64,000 bases of DNA. Source: Rhodobacteraceae bacterium D3-12 (GTDB lineage: Bacteria > Pseudomonadota > Alphaproteobacteria > Rhodobacterales > Rhodobacteraceae). Below the pieces are notes generated by a model, which saw only the letters and a list, made by a program, of their open reading frames with translations, was not told the DNA's origin and made no database searches. A program made the position numbers and the translations under genes. Shown piece after piece: positions 15,681-25,962 of this stretch (its first letter is position 1; each line of letters starts with the position of its first letter). Location: contig CP104793.1 of NCBI GenBank assembly GCA_025916135.1, forward strand, positions 2,852,001 to 2,916,000. The letters are read 5' to 3'.

Positions 15681-17194
15681 ATGGTCGCTCGCGCCTATAC
15701 AGTCGCCTTTGAAGGGGTCGAGGCCCGCGCCGTCGAAGTGCAATGCGCCGTCACCCCCGGACTGCCCGGCTTCTCAATTGTTGGTCTGCCCGACAAAGCG
15801 GTGAGCGAGGCGCGTGACCGGGTGCGCACTGCACTTTCCTCGCTGTCGATCGCGCTGCCGTCAAAGCGGATCACGGTCAATCTATCCCCTGCCGACCTGC
15901 CCAAAGAGGGCAGCCATTATGATTTACCCATCGCACTGGCGCTGCTCGCCGCGTTGGAAATCATTCCGGGCGACGCCGTGGAATCCATCACAGCGCTTAG
16001 GGAGTTATCGCTTGATGGCTCGCTTGTGCCCGTGCTTGGCGCGCTACCCGCCGCCATGTCAGCCGCTGAACAAAGCCGCACGCTTGTCTGCCCTGCCGCA
16101 TCCGGCGCCGAGGCGGCTTGGGTCGGCGCGGCGCAAGTGCTGGCGCCCGCGTCACTGGCCGATGTGGTGCGCCATTTCACCGGACAATCCCCCCTTGCCC
16201 CGGCCGTTCCGGGCGAAGTTTCGCTCAGCCAGCACGCGCGCGATTTACGCGACGTGAAAGGCCAGGAACGCGCCAAACGCGCGCTAGAAATCGCCGCAGC
16301 AGGGCGCCACCACATGATCATGGTCGGCACGCCCGGGTCGGGAAAATCCATGCTCGCGGCGCGCATTCCCTCAATTTTACCGCCGCTCACCCCGGTCGAG
16401 GCGCTGGAAACCTCGATGATCCACTCGCTCTCCGGCTTGCTTGACGAGGGTGGCATTTCCCGCGCCCGCCCCTTTCGCGAGCCGCATCACACCGCCTCCA
16501 TGGCCGCGATCGTCGGCGGAGGACGCAACGCAAAGCCCGGAGAAATCAGCCTCGCCCATAATGGCGTGCTGTTCATGGATGAATTTCCCGAATTCCCGCG
16601 CCCGGTTCTGGAAACCCTGCGCCAGCCGATCGAAACCGGAGAAGTGGTCATCTCCCGCGCCAATGCCCATGTCCGCTACCCCTGTAAGTTCATGCTGGTC
16701 GCGGCTGCAAACCCTTGTAAATGCGGCTATCTTCCCGACCCCGCCCGCGCCTGCGCCCGCGTTCCACAATGCGGTGAAGACTACCTCGGGCGGATCTCCG
16801 GCCCCCTGATGGACCGCTTTGATCTTCGCATCGAGGTACCGCCGGTGGCCTATACCGACCTTGACCTCCCCCCGCAGGCGAAGGGTCTGGCGACGTGGCC
16901 GCGCGCGTGGCGGCAGCGCGTCAGCTGCAAGAGGCGCGCTTTGCCAACACACCAGAGGCGCGGCTCAATTCCGACGCAGAAGGCGAACTGCTCGAAGAGA
17001 TCGCCGCCCCGGACACCCAAGGCCGCGAGTTGCTTGTCAAAGTGGCCGAGCGGATGGGCCTTTCCGCGCGCGGCTATCACCGGGTGCTGCGCGTGGCGCG
17101 TACCATCGCTGATCTTGAGCGCTCCGCCGATGTGCGTTACCCGCATGTGGCCGAAGCGGTCAGCTTTCGCCTGATGACGATGAAAGAGAGCTGA
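15681..17194 (+). CDS. comM: YifB/ComM family Mg-chelatase-like AAA+ ATPase (frameshifted)
   Basis: A hexameric AAA+ helicase of the ComM family, which promotes branch migration and integration of DNA during natural transformation; many non-competent bacteria keep it. The N-terminal Lon-protease-like domain (PGFSIVGLPDKAVSEARDR) is followed by Walker A GTPGSGKS (about residue 216), the Mg-chelatase block FREPHHTASMAAIVGGG, and Walker B LFMDEFPEF. The C-terminal helical part lies one frame over from about 16874. Adding one C to the six-C run at 16868-16873 reads through to give about 505 residues. The ATG at 15681 has GGGA 6 bp upstream. Its 3' end overlaps the converging hydrolase gene by 35 bp. 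Confidence 0.87.
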
Positions 17195-18071
17195 TCCACC
17201 CGGCCAAATCGTCAAGCGTCGCATTCGCCTCTGGCATCACCGGCTGAAACAGCGGCCAAACATGCGGCAGGTTGTGCGCCACGCTCTCGCGTACCTTGAC
17301 GCCTTGCGCGCGCAACCGCTCGGCCATGCGCCGCGTGTCATCCAAAAGAATTTCGCTGTCCCCGACACAAAGCCAAACCGGACACGCCCCGGTGAACTCC
17401 GCCCAAAGCGGCGAGGCACGCGGATCGGTCGGATCCCCCCCGGCCATATACATCTCTTCCATATCGCGCGCGCGCCCGACGGGCAGCACAGCGTCGGCCC
17501 GAGCGTTCTCGGCAAAGGACGTACCGGAAAATGTCATATCGGTAAGCGGTGAAAATGCAAATATGCCAGCGGGTTGTGGCAATTCCAGACGGCAAATCTC
17601 GCCCAAAAGCGCCAGCGCCAATCCGCCACCCGCGCTATCCCCACCGATCACGATCCGCTCCGACGCGCCCGTCGCACAGAGCGCCTCATAAACCGCCAGC
17701 GCATCCTCGACCGCGGCTGGAAACGGGGCCTCGGGCGCCTTGCGATAATCCGGCAACCAAGCAACCCGCTTGGTCAGCTTTGACAGGCGCGCCAACATCG
17801 CCTTATGCGTCGCGGGCGACCCCATGACATAGCCGCCGCCGTGAAAATAAAGCAGCACCTGAGCATCCCCCGCACCCGGCCCCGTCACGCGCAAGCCGCC
17901 AACTCCGCCGAGCGTGGCCGCCTCATAACGCGCCCCCCGTGGCCCGTGAAAAAACAACCGCGCACTGCGCTCAAACCCGGCACGAAGATCGGCCGGATCA
18001 TCCGCCCGCATCAATCGGCGCTTCTCCACCAACCGCAAGAACAGGTTGATCACCTGTGCCCGCAAGCTCAT
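17160..18071 (-). CDS. Alpha/beta hydrolase of the hormone-sensitive lipase group
   Basis: A 303-residue esterase/lipase-like enzyme. The oxyanion-hole motif [11 protein letters not shown] is near residue 75, the nucleophile elbow [10 protein letters not shown] near 145, and a catalytic Asp region [10 protein letters not shown] and a late His (HNLPHVW) complete the likely triad. This is the HSL (family IV) arrangement. No signal peptide is present, so it should be cytoplasmic. The start codon overlaps the gshB stop by 4 bp, so it is the last gene of the rsmI-yraN-gshB run. Substrate unknown; the C-terminus is a Ser-rich tail. Confidence 0.88.
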   Translation of the reverse strand: MSLRAQVINLFLRLVEKRRLMRADDPADLRAGFERSARLFFHGPRGARYEAATLGGVGGLRVTGPGAGDAQVLLYFHGGGYVMGSPATHKAMLARLSKLTKRVAWLPDYRKAPEAPFPAAVEDALAVYEALCATGASERIVIGGDSAGGGLALALLGEICRLELPQPAGIFAFSPLTDMTFSGTSFAENARADAVLPVGRARDMEEMYMAGGDPTDPRASPLWAEFTGACPVWLCVGDSEILLDDTRRMAERLRAQGVKVRESVAHNLPHVWPLFQPVMPEANATLDDLAGWISSLSSSSGES

Positions 18072-19033
18072 GCGCGTTTGGCCTCAATCACGGTCCAGAT
18101 TTTCTCGGCAATGTTAACGTCGTCAAACCGCTCCAGCTCCTGAATGCCCGTCGGGGAGGTCACGTTAATTTCGGTCAGATAGTCACCAATCACGTCAATA
18201 CCGACAAACACCTGACCCTTTTCGCGCAACAGCGGGCCAATCGCGGCGCAAATCTCCATGTCGCGTTCGCTCAACCCGATTTTTTCTGGCCGCCCGCCGA
18301 CATGCATGTTCGACCGGGTCTCACCCGCCGCCGGCACCCGGTTGATCGCGCCAACCGGCTCACCATTCACCAAAATGACCCGCTTGTCGCCGTTGGAGAC
18401 ATCGGGCAAAAATTTCTGCGCAATCAACGGTTCACGGGAAAATCCGGTGAACAACTCATGCAACGACGACAGGTTGCGATCCGCCTCGGTCAACCGAAAC
18501 ACCCCGGCCCCGCCATTACCGTAAAGCGGTTTCAGAATGATATCGCCATGCTCGGCCTTAAAGGCGCGGATCGTGTCAAGATCACGGGCAATGGTTGTGG
18601 GCGGCGTCAGATCGGGAAAATCCAGAACCAAGAGCTTTTCCGGGTAATTACGTACCCAGAACGGGTCATTCACAACCAATGTATCGGGGTGAACCCGATC
18701 CAGCAAATGGGTCGTGGTTATATAAAACATATCAAACGGCGGATCTTGCCGAAGCCAAACCACGTCAAACTCGGAAAGATCAACGTCCTGCAATTCCCCC
18801 AGACTATAATGATCCCCCTTAACCCGGCGCACCTCCAACGGCCAACCGCGCGCCATCACCCGACCTTCGCGAAACGAAAGCTGCTCGGGCGTGTAATAAA
18901 ACAACTCATGCCCGCGCGCCTGCGCCTCTTCGGCCAGCCGAAAACTGCTGTCGGCATTGATATCAATTGGCCCGATCGGGTCCATCTGGAATGCGATTTT
19001 CAATCGCTTGGCAGGGGCTGGTGTGGTGCTCAT
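18068..19033 (-). CDS. gshB: Glutathione synthase
   Basis: A 321-residue ATP-grasp ligase that joins gamma-glutamylcysteine and glycine in the cytoplasm. The prokaryotic GshB features are present: the N-terminal [34 protein letters not shown], the ATP-binding stretch [19 protein letters not shown], and a late [22 protein letters not shown]. The open frame runs further upstream, but the family start fits the ATG at 19033, with AGAGGA about 10 bp before it. It lies 64 bp downstream of yraN on the same strand. Confidence 0.95.
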   Translation of the reverse strand: MSTTPAPAKRLKIAFQMDPIGPIDINADSSFRLAEEAQARGHELFYYTPEQLSFREGRVMARGWPLEVRRVKGDHYSLGELQDVDLSEFDVVWLRQDPPFDMFYITTTHLLDRVHPDTLVVNDPFWVRNYPEKLLVLDFPDLTPPTTIARDLDTIRAFKAEHGDIILKPLYGNGGAGVFRLTEADRNLSSLHELFTGFSREPLIAQKFLPDVSNGDKRVILVNGEPVGAINRVPAAGETRSNMHVGGRPEKIGLSERDMEICAAIGPLLREKGQVFVGIDVIGDYLTEINVTSPTGIQELERFDDVNIAEKIWTVIEAKRA

Positions 19034-19097
19034 CGCGCGGCAATCCTCTGGAATTTGGCTGCCACTTACATGGCCCAAGCCCGCAGATTGTGCAATG

Positions 19098-19526
19098 TCA
19101 GAACCCGCCGAAGGCATTCTCCAGTATCCGGATCGCGCCAGTGCCATCAACCAACGCCGCATCAAACCGCATCTCGGTCAGCTGTCCCAAAGGCATAGAG
19201 CCAAGAAACTCTTCCGCCGCGCCGCAAATGCGCTCAATCTGGCGTGCACTCAAACTCTCTGCGGCGCGATCAAATGTCTTGCTCTGTTTGACTTCGACAA
19301 AAACCAACGCGTCACCAGTCCGCATTACAAGGTCGATTTCGCCGCGCTGACCGCGCCAACGTCGCCCCACCTCGCTAAATCCACGGCGCAAGTAGTCGCT
19401 TGCGACCTGCTCCTCCGCCGCGATCCCGGCACAATAGGCCCGCTTGCCGCGTCGCCTGCGCGACGCTGACATCGCAGCAGACACCGGCGAACCCCAAAAC
19501 TCTTCAACTGCCACATGCGCCGTCAT
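19098..19526 (-). CDS. YraN family (UPF0102) endonuclease-fold protein
   Basis: A 142-residue protein of the YraN/UPF0102 family, which has a restriction-endonuclease-like fold but no firmly established function. The conserved core [22 protein letters not shown] carries the Asp/Glu/Lys pattern of a PD-(D/E)xK site. The start overlaps the rsmI stop by 4 bp. The rsmI-yraN pairing is widely conserved in Proteobacteria. Confidence 0.9.
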   Translation of the reverse strand: MTAHVAVEEFWGSPVSAAMSASRRRRGKRAYCAGIAAEEQVASDYLRRGFSEVGRRWRGQRGEIDLVMRTGDALVFVEVKQSKTFDRAAESLSARQIERICGAAEEFLGSMPLGQLTEMRFDAALVDGTGAIRILENAFGGF

Positions 19527-20417
19527 CCGTCGCCCTTCCTAGATTTCGACAATTCAAGCGCCCGTTGATACACATCGCGCCGCTTCAAGCCGGTTTTTGC
19601 CGCCACCTGATCCGCCGCATCCCGCACCGACACAGACCCAAGCAACCCCTCCAACTCCGAATCTAAATCAATTTCCCTAATATTTCCCGAATCCCCCAGC
19701 CGATCAGAAAAACAATCTCCCCCTTCAACCGTCTCTCGGTGGTCAAAGCGGCCAATTCCTCCAGACTCCCGGTCAGAATTTCCTCGAATTTTTTGGTCAA
19801 TTCCCGACAAATCGCTGCCGGGCGCGCGCCGCCCAAGACCGCAACCGCATCCGCGACACAGGCGGCGATCCGATGGGGCGATTCGTAAAAAATCAGCGTT
19901 CCGGGCACCTCAGAGAGCGCCGCCAGCGCGGATTTTCGCTTGCCCGAGCTATTCGGAAGGAACCCGGCAAAAAAGAACCGGTCAGTCGGAAGCCCCGCCA
20001 GCGTCAACGCTGTGATCGCCGCCGACGCCCCCGGAGCCGAGGTGACTTTCACGTCTTCCTCGCGGGCGGCCCGCACCAGATCATAGCCCGGATCAGACAC
20101 CATTGGCGTCCCCGCTTCGGACGCATAGACCACCGATTTGCCCTCGGCCAAAGACGCCAAAAGCCTTGTGCGCACCTTATCCCCGCTATGATCGTGGTAG
20201 GACACCAGCGGTCGCGCCCCCAACGGCACGCCGTGGATTTCCAGCAACCGGCGCATGCTGCGCGTGTCCTCGGCGGCAATCACATCCGCCGTCGTCAAAA
20301 TATCCAACGCCCGCAAGGTGATGTCGCGCGCAGCACCAATCGGTGTTGCAACAAGGTAGAGTCCGGGGCTCAAATCCCCCCTTCGGGCGTATGTGACTTG
20401 CCGCTGTCGTAATTCAC
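19523..20417 (-). CDS. rsmI: 16S rRNA (cytidine1402-2'-O)-methyltransferase, two apparent frameshifts
   Basis: RsmI methylates the ribose of C1402 of 16S rRNA with S-adenosylmethionine. The SAM-binding signature GLYLVATPIGAARDITLRALD, AAEDTR, VYASEAGTPMVSDPGYDLVR and AGLPTDRFFFAGFLP are intact. Two breaks are apparent. At the 5' end the natural start (GTG at 20417, reading NYDSGKSHTPEGG) joins the main frame only if one base is added to the six-C run at 20376-20381. At the 3' end the main frame stops early, and adding one base to the five-C run at 19693-19697 restores the usual helical tail (SVRDAADQVAAKTGLKRRDVY). The corrected length is about 298 residues. The gene diverges from the LpoA-like gene. 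Confidence 0.85.
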
Positions 20418-20516
20418 CCTAGACCCCGCATGTTGGACGTTTATTATTCCCGGCAACCTTCCGTCCCGGCCCCTCACCGGTACGGGCGAAAACCACGAGG
20501 GAGCGAGAGGTCGTCC

Positions 20517-21710
20517 ATGTTTGCCGTTTTAACCAAAATCCGCAAGTCCGCCACCCGTCTGTTGGCGGCGGGCGCAATACTCGGATTGGCCGCCTGTCAG
20601 CCGATCTCGCTTGGCGGTGGTGGCCTTGCCTCTGGCGGTGGTCCCAACATTGATCCTTCAGCCCCCGTGCCCGTGGCGCTGCTTTTGCCTCGTGGGTCCA
20701 GCAGCCAAAGCGATGAATTCCTCGCCCAAAGCCTCGAAAACGCAGCCCGCTTGGCCATCGCCGACCTGAGCGGCGTTCAGATCGACCTGCGCGTCTATGC
20801 CACCGCAGGCAGCGCCGCTCAGGCGCAATCCGCCGCGTCTCAGGCGGTGGCCGATGGCGCGAAAATCATCCTTGGCCCGGTGTTTGGCGAAGCCGCCAAC
20901 GCCGCCGGAGTCGCCGCCGCACCCAAAGGCATCAATGTCCTGTCGTTCTCCAACAACACGACCATCGCGGGCGGCAACGTGTATGTGCTTGGGCCGACCT
21001 TTGACAACACTGCCAGCCGCCTCGCCGGCTATGCCGCGCGTCAGGGCAAAGGGCGCATCCTCGTCGTGCATTCCCAGAACGTCGCGGGACAGCTTGGCAG
21101 CCAAGCCATTCAGCGCGCGATCTCGCGCAGTGGCGCAACACTGGCCGGCACCGTCGGTTATGAATTCTCCCAACAAGGCGTTGTCGCCGCCGTGCCCAAG
21201 ATCAAATCCGCTGCCGCCTCGGGCAGCGCCAATGCGATCTTCCTGACGGCCAACACCGCAGGCGCCCTGCCCTTGTTCGCGCAAATGCTGCCCGAAGCCG
21301 GTCTTAGCACCGCGACCACGCAATACATCGGCCTGACCCGCTGGGACATCCCGGCGCAAACGCTTGATCTCCCCGGTGTTCAGGGCGGCTGGTTCGCCAT
21401 GCCTGACCCCGGCAAAACCAACGCCTTCCGGTCGCGCTTCAACGCCGCCTACGGCACTGCGCCGCACCCGATTGCGGGCCTTGCCTATGACGGCATCGCG
21501 GCGATTGGCGCGCTGGTCAAATCCGGCAAATCCAACGCGCTCACCGGCGCGGCCCTGACACAGGGCGCAGGCTTCCAAGGGGCAACTGGCATTTTCCGCC
21601 TGCGCTCGGACGGCACAAATGAACGCGGGCTTGCCGTCGCCCAGATTCGCGACAGGAAGGTCGTCGTCATTGACCCAGCACCAAGCGGATTCGGCGGCGC
21701 CGGATTCTAA
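20517..21710 (+). CDS. Penicillin-binding protein activator, LpoA-like lipoprotein
   Basis: A 397-residue outer-membrane lipoprotein candidate. A lipoprotein signal peptide ends LGLAAC, with Cys27 as lipid anchor, and a Gly-rich linker follows. The rest is a periplasmic binding-protein-like fold of the LpoA C-domain/ABC-substrate type: VPVALLLPRGSSSQSDEF, ILGPVFGEAA, NVLSFSNN and GLAYDGIAAIGALV. LpoA activates the bifunctional penicillin-binding protein PBP1A from the outer membrane. Alphaproteobacterial members lack the E. coli TPR domain, so the function is by family analogy. The ATG at 20517 begins a proper signal peptide; the frame is open further upstream. Confidence 0.82.
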   Translation: MFAVLTKIRKSATRLLAAGAILGLAACQPISLGGGGLASGGGPNIDPSAPVPVALLLPRGSSSQSDEFLAQSLENAARLAIADLSGVQIDLRVYATAGSAAQAQSAASQAVADGAKIILGPVFGEAANAAGVAAAPKGINVLSFSNNTTIAGGNVYVLGPTFDNTASRLAGYAARQGKGRILVVHSQNVAGQLGSQAIQRAISRSGATLAGTVGYEFSQQGVVAAVPKIKSAAASGSANAIFLTANTAGALPLFAQMLPEAGLSTATTQYIGLTRWDIPAQTLDLPGVQGGWFAMPDPGKTNAFRSRFNAAYGTAPHPIAGLAYDGIAAIGALVKSGKSNALTGAALTQGAGFQGATGIFRLRSDGTNERGLAVAQIRDRKVVVIDPAPSGFGGAGF

Positions 21711-21745
21711 TCCGGCCACCCCGACTTCCCAGCTTCTACCCGGAC

Positions 21746-24543
21746 TTGCCCCCCAAGTCCGACCTGATTTGCGACCCGGACGAGATCTTCGACCGGGCCG
21801 CCATCAGTGCGGCCATCATCGACGCATGCGCCGCGGCCAAGGAGCAACCCGAAGACGACACCGCCCTGCGGGCGACCGTGGTCGATATCCTCTCTCCCGC
21901 GCGCGACGCCGGGATGGAGCGGATCGCCGCCGCCTTCACCGATGCGCCCTTCAAATCCCGCCCGACCATCCACGCCTATGCATGGCTGACCGATTGCCTC
22001 GTCGCCTGCACCTTCCACGTTGCCTCGACCGCCATGAACCCGCTGGCCAAAGCCACCCCGGCAGAGCGGCTCTCGCTCCTTGCGGTCGGCGGCTATGGCC
22101 GTGGTGACATGGCGCCCGGATCAGATGTCGACCTGCTCTTTCTGACACCCGACAAAAGCGGCTCCAAGCTCGGCGCCAAAGCCAACAGCAAAACGAACCC
22201 ATGGGCCGAAAGCGTGATCGAATCCATGCTCTATATGCTGTGGGATCTGCACCTCAAGGTCGGCCACTCCAGCCGCACGGTCAAAGACTGCCTGCGCCTT
22301 GGGCGCGAGGATTACACCATCCGCACCGCTCTGCTGGAACAGCGCCATCTCGTCGGCAATGCCAAGCTTGCGACCGAACTGCGCAACACCCTGCGCAACA
22401 CCTCTTCATCGGCTCAGAGCGCGACTTCACCGAAGCCAAGCTCGCCGAGCGTGACGCCCGCCACCTCAAACAGGGCGAGCGCTACGTCGTCGAACCCAAT
22501 GTCAAAGAAGGCAAAGGCGGCTTGCGCGACCTGCAATCGCTCTACTGGATCGCCAAATATATCCATGACGTGCGTGACGTGCGCGACCTCGTGAAACTGA
22601 AATTCTTCACCACCGAAGAAATGAGCCAGTTTGAGAAAGCCGAAAGCTTCCTCTGGGCGGCGCGCTGCCACCTGCACATCGCCTCGGGGCGGCCCAACGA
22701 ACAGCTCACCTTTGATATGCAGGTCCAAGTCGCCGAACGTATGGGCTATACCGACAAGGGCGGTCGCCGCGCGGTTGAACACTTCATGCAGGACTATTTC
22801 CGCCACGCCACCCGCGTCGGCGACCTGACCCGCATCTTCCTGACCAAACTTGAAGCGACCCACACCAAGGGCGAACCGCTGCTCGAGCGTCTGTTCAAAC
22901 GCCGCCGCAAGCTGAAAGCCGGCTTTATGGTTGTGCATGGCCGTCTTGCGATCCAGAATCAAAAGACGTTCCTAGAGGATCCGCTCAACCTCTTGCGCCT
23001 GTTCGAAGAAGGCCTGCGCACCGGCATGTTGATCCACCCCGACGCCATGCGTCTGGTGACGGCCAATCTTGACAAGATCGACGACAAGATGCGCGCCAAC
23101 AAGGAAGCCAACCGTATCTTCCTTGATCTTCTGCTCAAACATGGCAACCCGGAACGCGCCCTGCGCCGGATGAACGAACTCGGCGTGCTGGCCGCCTTCA
23201 TCCCCGAATTCGCGCCGGTCGTGGCGATGATGCAATTCAACATGTATCACGCCTATACGGTTGACGAACACACCATCCAAGTGATCTCGCAATTCGAGAA
23301 AATCGAAGACGGCGCCTTGAAGGAAGAGCTGCCCGTTTCGTCCGAAATCATCAACAACGGCCTCAATCGCAAGGTGCTGATGGTCGCCATGCTCTGCCAT
23401 GACATCGGCAAGGGGCGCGCCGTCGATCACTCCGTGCTTGGCGCGCAAATCTCGCGCAGCGTCGCCCCCCGGCTGGGGCTGTCCAAGGCCGATTGCGATA
23501 CCGTCGAATGGCTGGTGCGCTATCACCTGCTGATGTCCGACATGGCGCAGAAACGCGACATCGCCGACCCGCGCACCGTGCGCGACTTTGCCAAGGCGGT
23601 CGGCTCGGTCAAACGGCTCGACCTGCTGTTGCTGCTGACCGTCTGCGATATTCGCGGCGTTGGCCCGACCACGTGGAACAACTGGAAAGCGGTGCTCTTG
23701 CGCGCGCTCTATCGCCAGACCCGTGTCGCGCTGGAAGACGGGATGGAGGCGCTCTCTCGCGAGGTGCGCGGCGCGGAGGCCAAAAAACTGCTGCGCGCCG
23801 CCCTGCCCGATTGGGACGCCGCCGATCTCAAACTCGAAACCGGACGGCACTATGCGCCCTATTGGCAGGGCATGCATGTCACCGCCCATGTGGTTTTTGC
23901 CAAACTGTTGCGCGGGCTTGGCAATGATGAAATCCGCATCGACCTGCACCCCGATGACGACCGCGACGCCACCCGCGCCTGTTTTGCCATGCCCGACCAT
24001 CCCGGCATCTTCAGCCGCATGTGCGGCGCGCTCGCTCTGGTCGGGGCCAATATCGTTGACGCCCGCACTTTTACCTCCAAAGACGGCTTTGCAACCGCCG
24101 CCTTCTGGATCCAAGACGCCGATGGCCACCCCTACGAGGTGAACAAACTCAAACGCCTCGAAGCGATGATCCAAAAAACGCTCAGCGGTGAGGTCGTCAC
24201 CGGCGACGCCATCAAAAGCCGCGAAAAGCTCAAGAAACGCGAACGCGCCTTTCGCGTGCCAACAACGATCGCCTTTGATAACGACGGGTCCGAGATTTAC
24301 ACCATCATCGAAGTCGACACCCGCGACCGCCCCGGCTTGCTCTATGATCTGACCCGCACCTTGGCCAACGCCAACGTCTACATCGCCTCTGCGGTGATCG
24401 CGACCTACGGCGAACAAGTGGTCGACAGCTTCTATGTCAAAGACGCTTTCGGGCTGAAATTCCACTCCGAAGCCAAACAGCGCTCGCTCGAGAAAAAGCT
24501 ACGCGAGGCAATTGAAAAGGGTGTCGAACGAGCCCAAGGCTAA
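21746..24543 (+). CDS. glnD: Bifunctional PII uridylyltransferase/uridylyl-removing enzyme (frameshifted)
   Basis: GlnD senses glutamine and adds or removes UMP on PII proteins, controlling nitrogen assimilation. Domains in order: nucleotidyltransferase (VGGYGRGDMAPGSDVDLLFL), the GlnD/PII-UTase helical domain (VEPNVKEGKGGLRDLQSLYWI), an HD domain (CHDIGKGRAVDH) and two C-terminal ACT domains (PDHPGIFSRMCGALALVGAN and DTRDRPGLLYDLTRTLANAN). The frame breaks near 22401, between ELRNTLRNT and LFIGSERDFTEAKLAERDARH; one added C at 22401-22402 joins them, giving about 932 residues. The TTG start at 21746 is the best in-frame candidate but has no clear ribosome-binding site. Confidence 0.9.
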
Positions 24544-24598
24544 GGCGGGGTCGCGGCATTCAGGCCTTGCGACGCGGTAATGCGGGACAGGTTTGCCG

Positions 24599-25156
24599 TT
24601 ACCTTGCCATCAACGAATGTCGGCTTTTACAGTGCCGCGCCCAGCTAAATCCGACGAGAAGAACCAGCACCACAGCCAAGGTTGTTGCAATAGACTTAAG
24701 AATTGTTGCTGTGCTGACGGCAACTACCAGAGGAACAGAAACCTCTGGCCAGCTCTGGATCATGGCCAGAATTCCAAGGTTTTCGGCATAGTCAAACAAA
24801 GCGCTTCCAACCGAAAGGATAACGCCAGCGTGGATCAGCCGTCTGTTTGGCACGCGTTGCCCAAACCACAGAAGCGTCGAAATCAGGGTGAGCGCGAGCA
24901 GTGCCGGATAGGCTGTGTCCAAAGCGATCTGTCGACCAATATAATACGCGCGGCCGTCCGCTCCCAAGGAGCCGAGAAGCGTGGCGGCCTCTATCGGTCC
25001 ATAGCCGAACGGTCGCATGTCAAAGGGAACCTGCCCCGAAACCGCTTGGATATGGGCGAGCGTGACAGTTGTCATCAGCCAATAGAGAGAGGCAGCAATC
25101 AACCCCGAACCAACCGCAATAACTCCAGCATGTTTTGACAGACTTCTTTTCATCAT
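24599..25156 (-). CDS. Four-helix membrane protein of unknown function
   Basis: A 185-residue inner-membrane protein not assigned to a named family. Hydrophobic segments are at about residues 12-33, 84-104, 112-135 and 146-170. The loop after helix 1 contains FGYGPIEAATLLGSLGADGRAYYIG, resembling an uncharacterised bacterial membrane family in which a 'GR.YY' motif and a following 'LDT.YP' are conserved. AAGGAG lies 8 bp before the ATG at 25156. It is divergent from the Crp/Fnr gene, which is the likely regulator. The region is more AT-rich than its neighbours and appears to be the left part of an accessory block. Confidence 0.65.
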   Translation of the reverse strand: MMKRSLSKHAGVIAVGSGLIAASLYWLMTTVTLAHIQAVSGQVPFDMRPFGYGPIEAATLLGSLGADGRAYYIGRQIALDTAYPALLALTLISTLLWFGQRVPNRRLIHAGVILSVGSALFDYAENLGILAMIQSWPEVSVPLVVAVSTATILKSIATTLAVVLVLLVGFSWARHCKSRHSLMAR

Positions 25157-25209
25157 TTTATAAACTCCTTGATCTGTGCCACACATGCCCTCCAACGCAT
25201 TCACCTGCA

Positions 25210-25223
25210 TTATCATTTGATAA
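25210..25223. promoter_or_regulatory. Palindrome TTATCATTTGATAA upstream of the Crp/Fnr gene
   Basis: TTATCA-tt-TGATAA is a perfect inverted repeat ending 11 bp before the regulator's start codon. It overlaps the region where both divergent transcripts should start. It is a candidate operator for autoregulation by the adjacent Crp/Fnr protein, though it differs from the E. coli FNR (TTGAT-N4-ATCAA) layout. Confidence 0.4.
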
Positions 25224-25234
25224 GGGACGCCAAG

Positions 25235-25810
25235 ATGGATCTCCGGACGTTTCTGATGCAGTCCCCTGACCTGTCGGACTGGGCCAACACCGACGCATTC
25301 GCATCTGCTTGGAAGCAAATTCGTTTGAACAAGGGCGCACAGCTGACGCAGCAGGAACACTCCCAAACAGATGAGTTCATTCTTTTGCAAGGGTGTTTGG
25401 CGAGCAGTATTTGTGACCAAGACGGCAAAGAAGTTTGCGTCGGGTTTTATGTGGGGCCATGCGTCATCACGCCCAACATAGCCAGAACGCGCAACGGGCT
25501 GTCGCTCGTATCTATCGTGGCGTTGACCGACACGCGGCTGGCACGCATCGAAAGTGATGAGCTTTCAGACAGGATGATCGCCTCTGAACCCGTTCGAAAT
25601 TGGGCCAATGGTATCCTGCGGGACGCTTTAAGCCGGAAGGTGGATCGAGAGTGGTGCCTCGCGGCACTTGGTGGGGCTGAACGGCTCGCTTGGTTTCGCA
25701 AAGAATTCCCAGGTTACGAAGACATTTTTCCCCATACGCTGATTGCGTCCTTTTTGGGCGTCACTCCTGTCACAATGAGCCGCTTGCGAACCTCCGACAA
25801 AAATCTATAG
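25235..25810 (+). CDS. Crp/Fnr family transcriptional regulator
   Basis: A 191-residue regulator with an N-terminal cyclic-nucleotide-binding-like beta barrel (residues 20-120; FILLQGCLASSICDQDGKEVCVGFYVGPCVITPN) and a C-terminal helix-turn-helix ending TLIASFLGVTPVTMSRLR. No four-Cys cluster of the FNR type is present, so an oxygen-sensing Fe-S cluster is unlikely. The short C-terminus resembles the Crp-like subgroup next to small membrane proteins. The chosen ATG has AAGGG about 9 bp upstream. It probably regulates the divergent membrane protein gene; effector unknown. Confidence 0.82.
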   Translation: MDLRTFLMQSPDLSDWANTDAFASAWKQIRLNKGAQLTQQEHSQTDEFILLQGCLASSICDQDGKEVCVGFYVGPCVITPNIARTRNGLSLVSIVALTDTRLARIESDELSDRMIASEPVRNWANGILRDALSRKVDREWCLAALGGAERLAWFRKEFPGYEDIFPHTLIASFLGVTPVTMSRLRTSDKNL

Positions 25811-25962
25811 GAAGCTGTGCTTCGGACAAGTCGCAGCATCTGTGCCTCCGGGCTCATAGCGGTTTTTCGCTGCGGTTGCGGATGTTGTTTGGTAAGATTT
25901 GCCACGCCGAGGGCAGCTTTGCGGGACGTAGCTGCCGTTTGATTTGCCTTCTTATAGGTCCG
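25811..25962. other. Convergent gap with a degenerate repeat fragment
   Basis: No gene is seen. The stretch GGGCTCATAGCGGTTTTTCGC at about 25850-25870 resembles a fragment at about 28048-28068 and another near 29757-29777 (consensus GGGCTC...AGC...TTCGCTGC). It probably represents remnants of a dispersed non-coding repeat within the accessory block. Confidence 0.35.

Noticed and set aside
22972-24465. A roughly 500-codon open frame on the minus strand opposite glnD
   Set aside because: The plus strand encodes clear HD and ACT domains here; the antisense frame is Gly/Asp/Val/His-rich with no recognisable domain, as expected for a GC-rich shadow frame.
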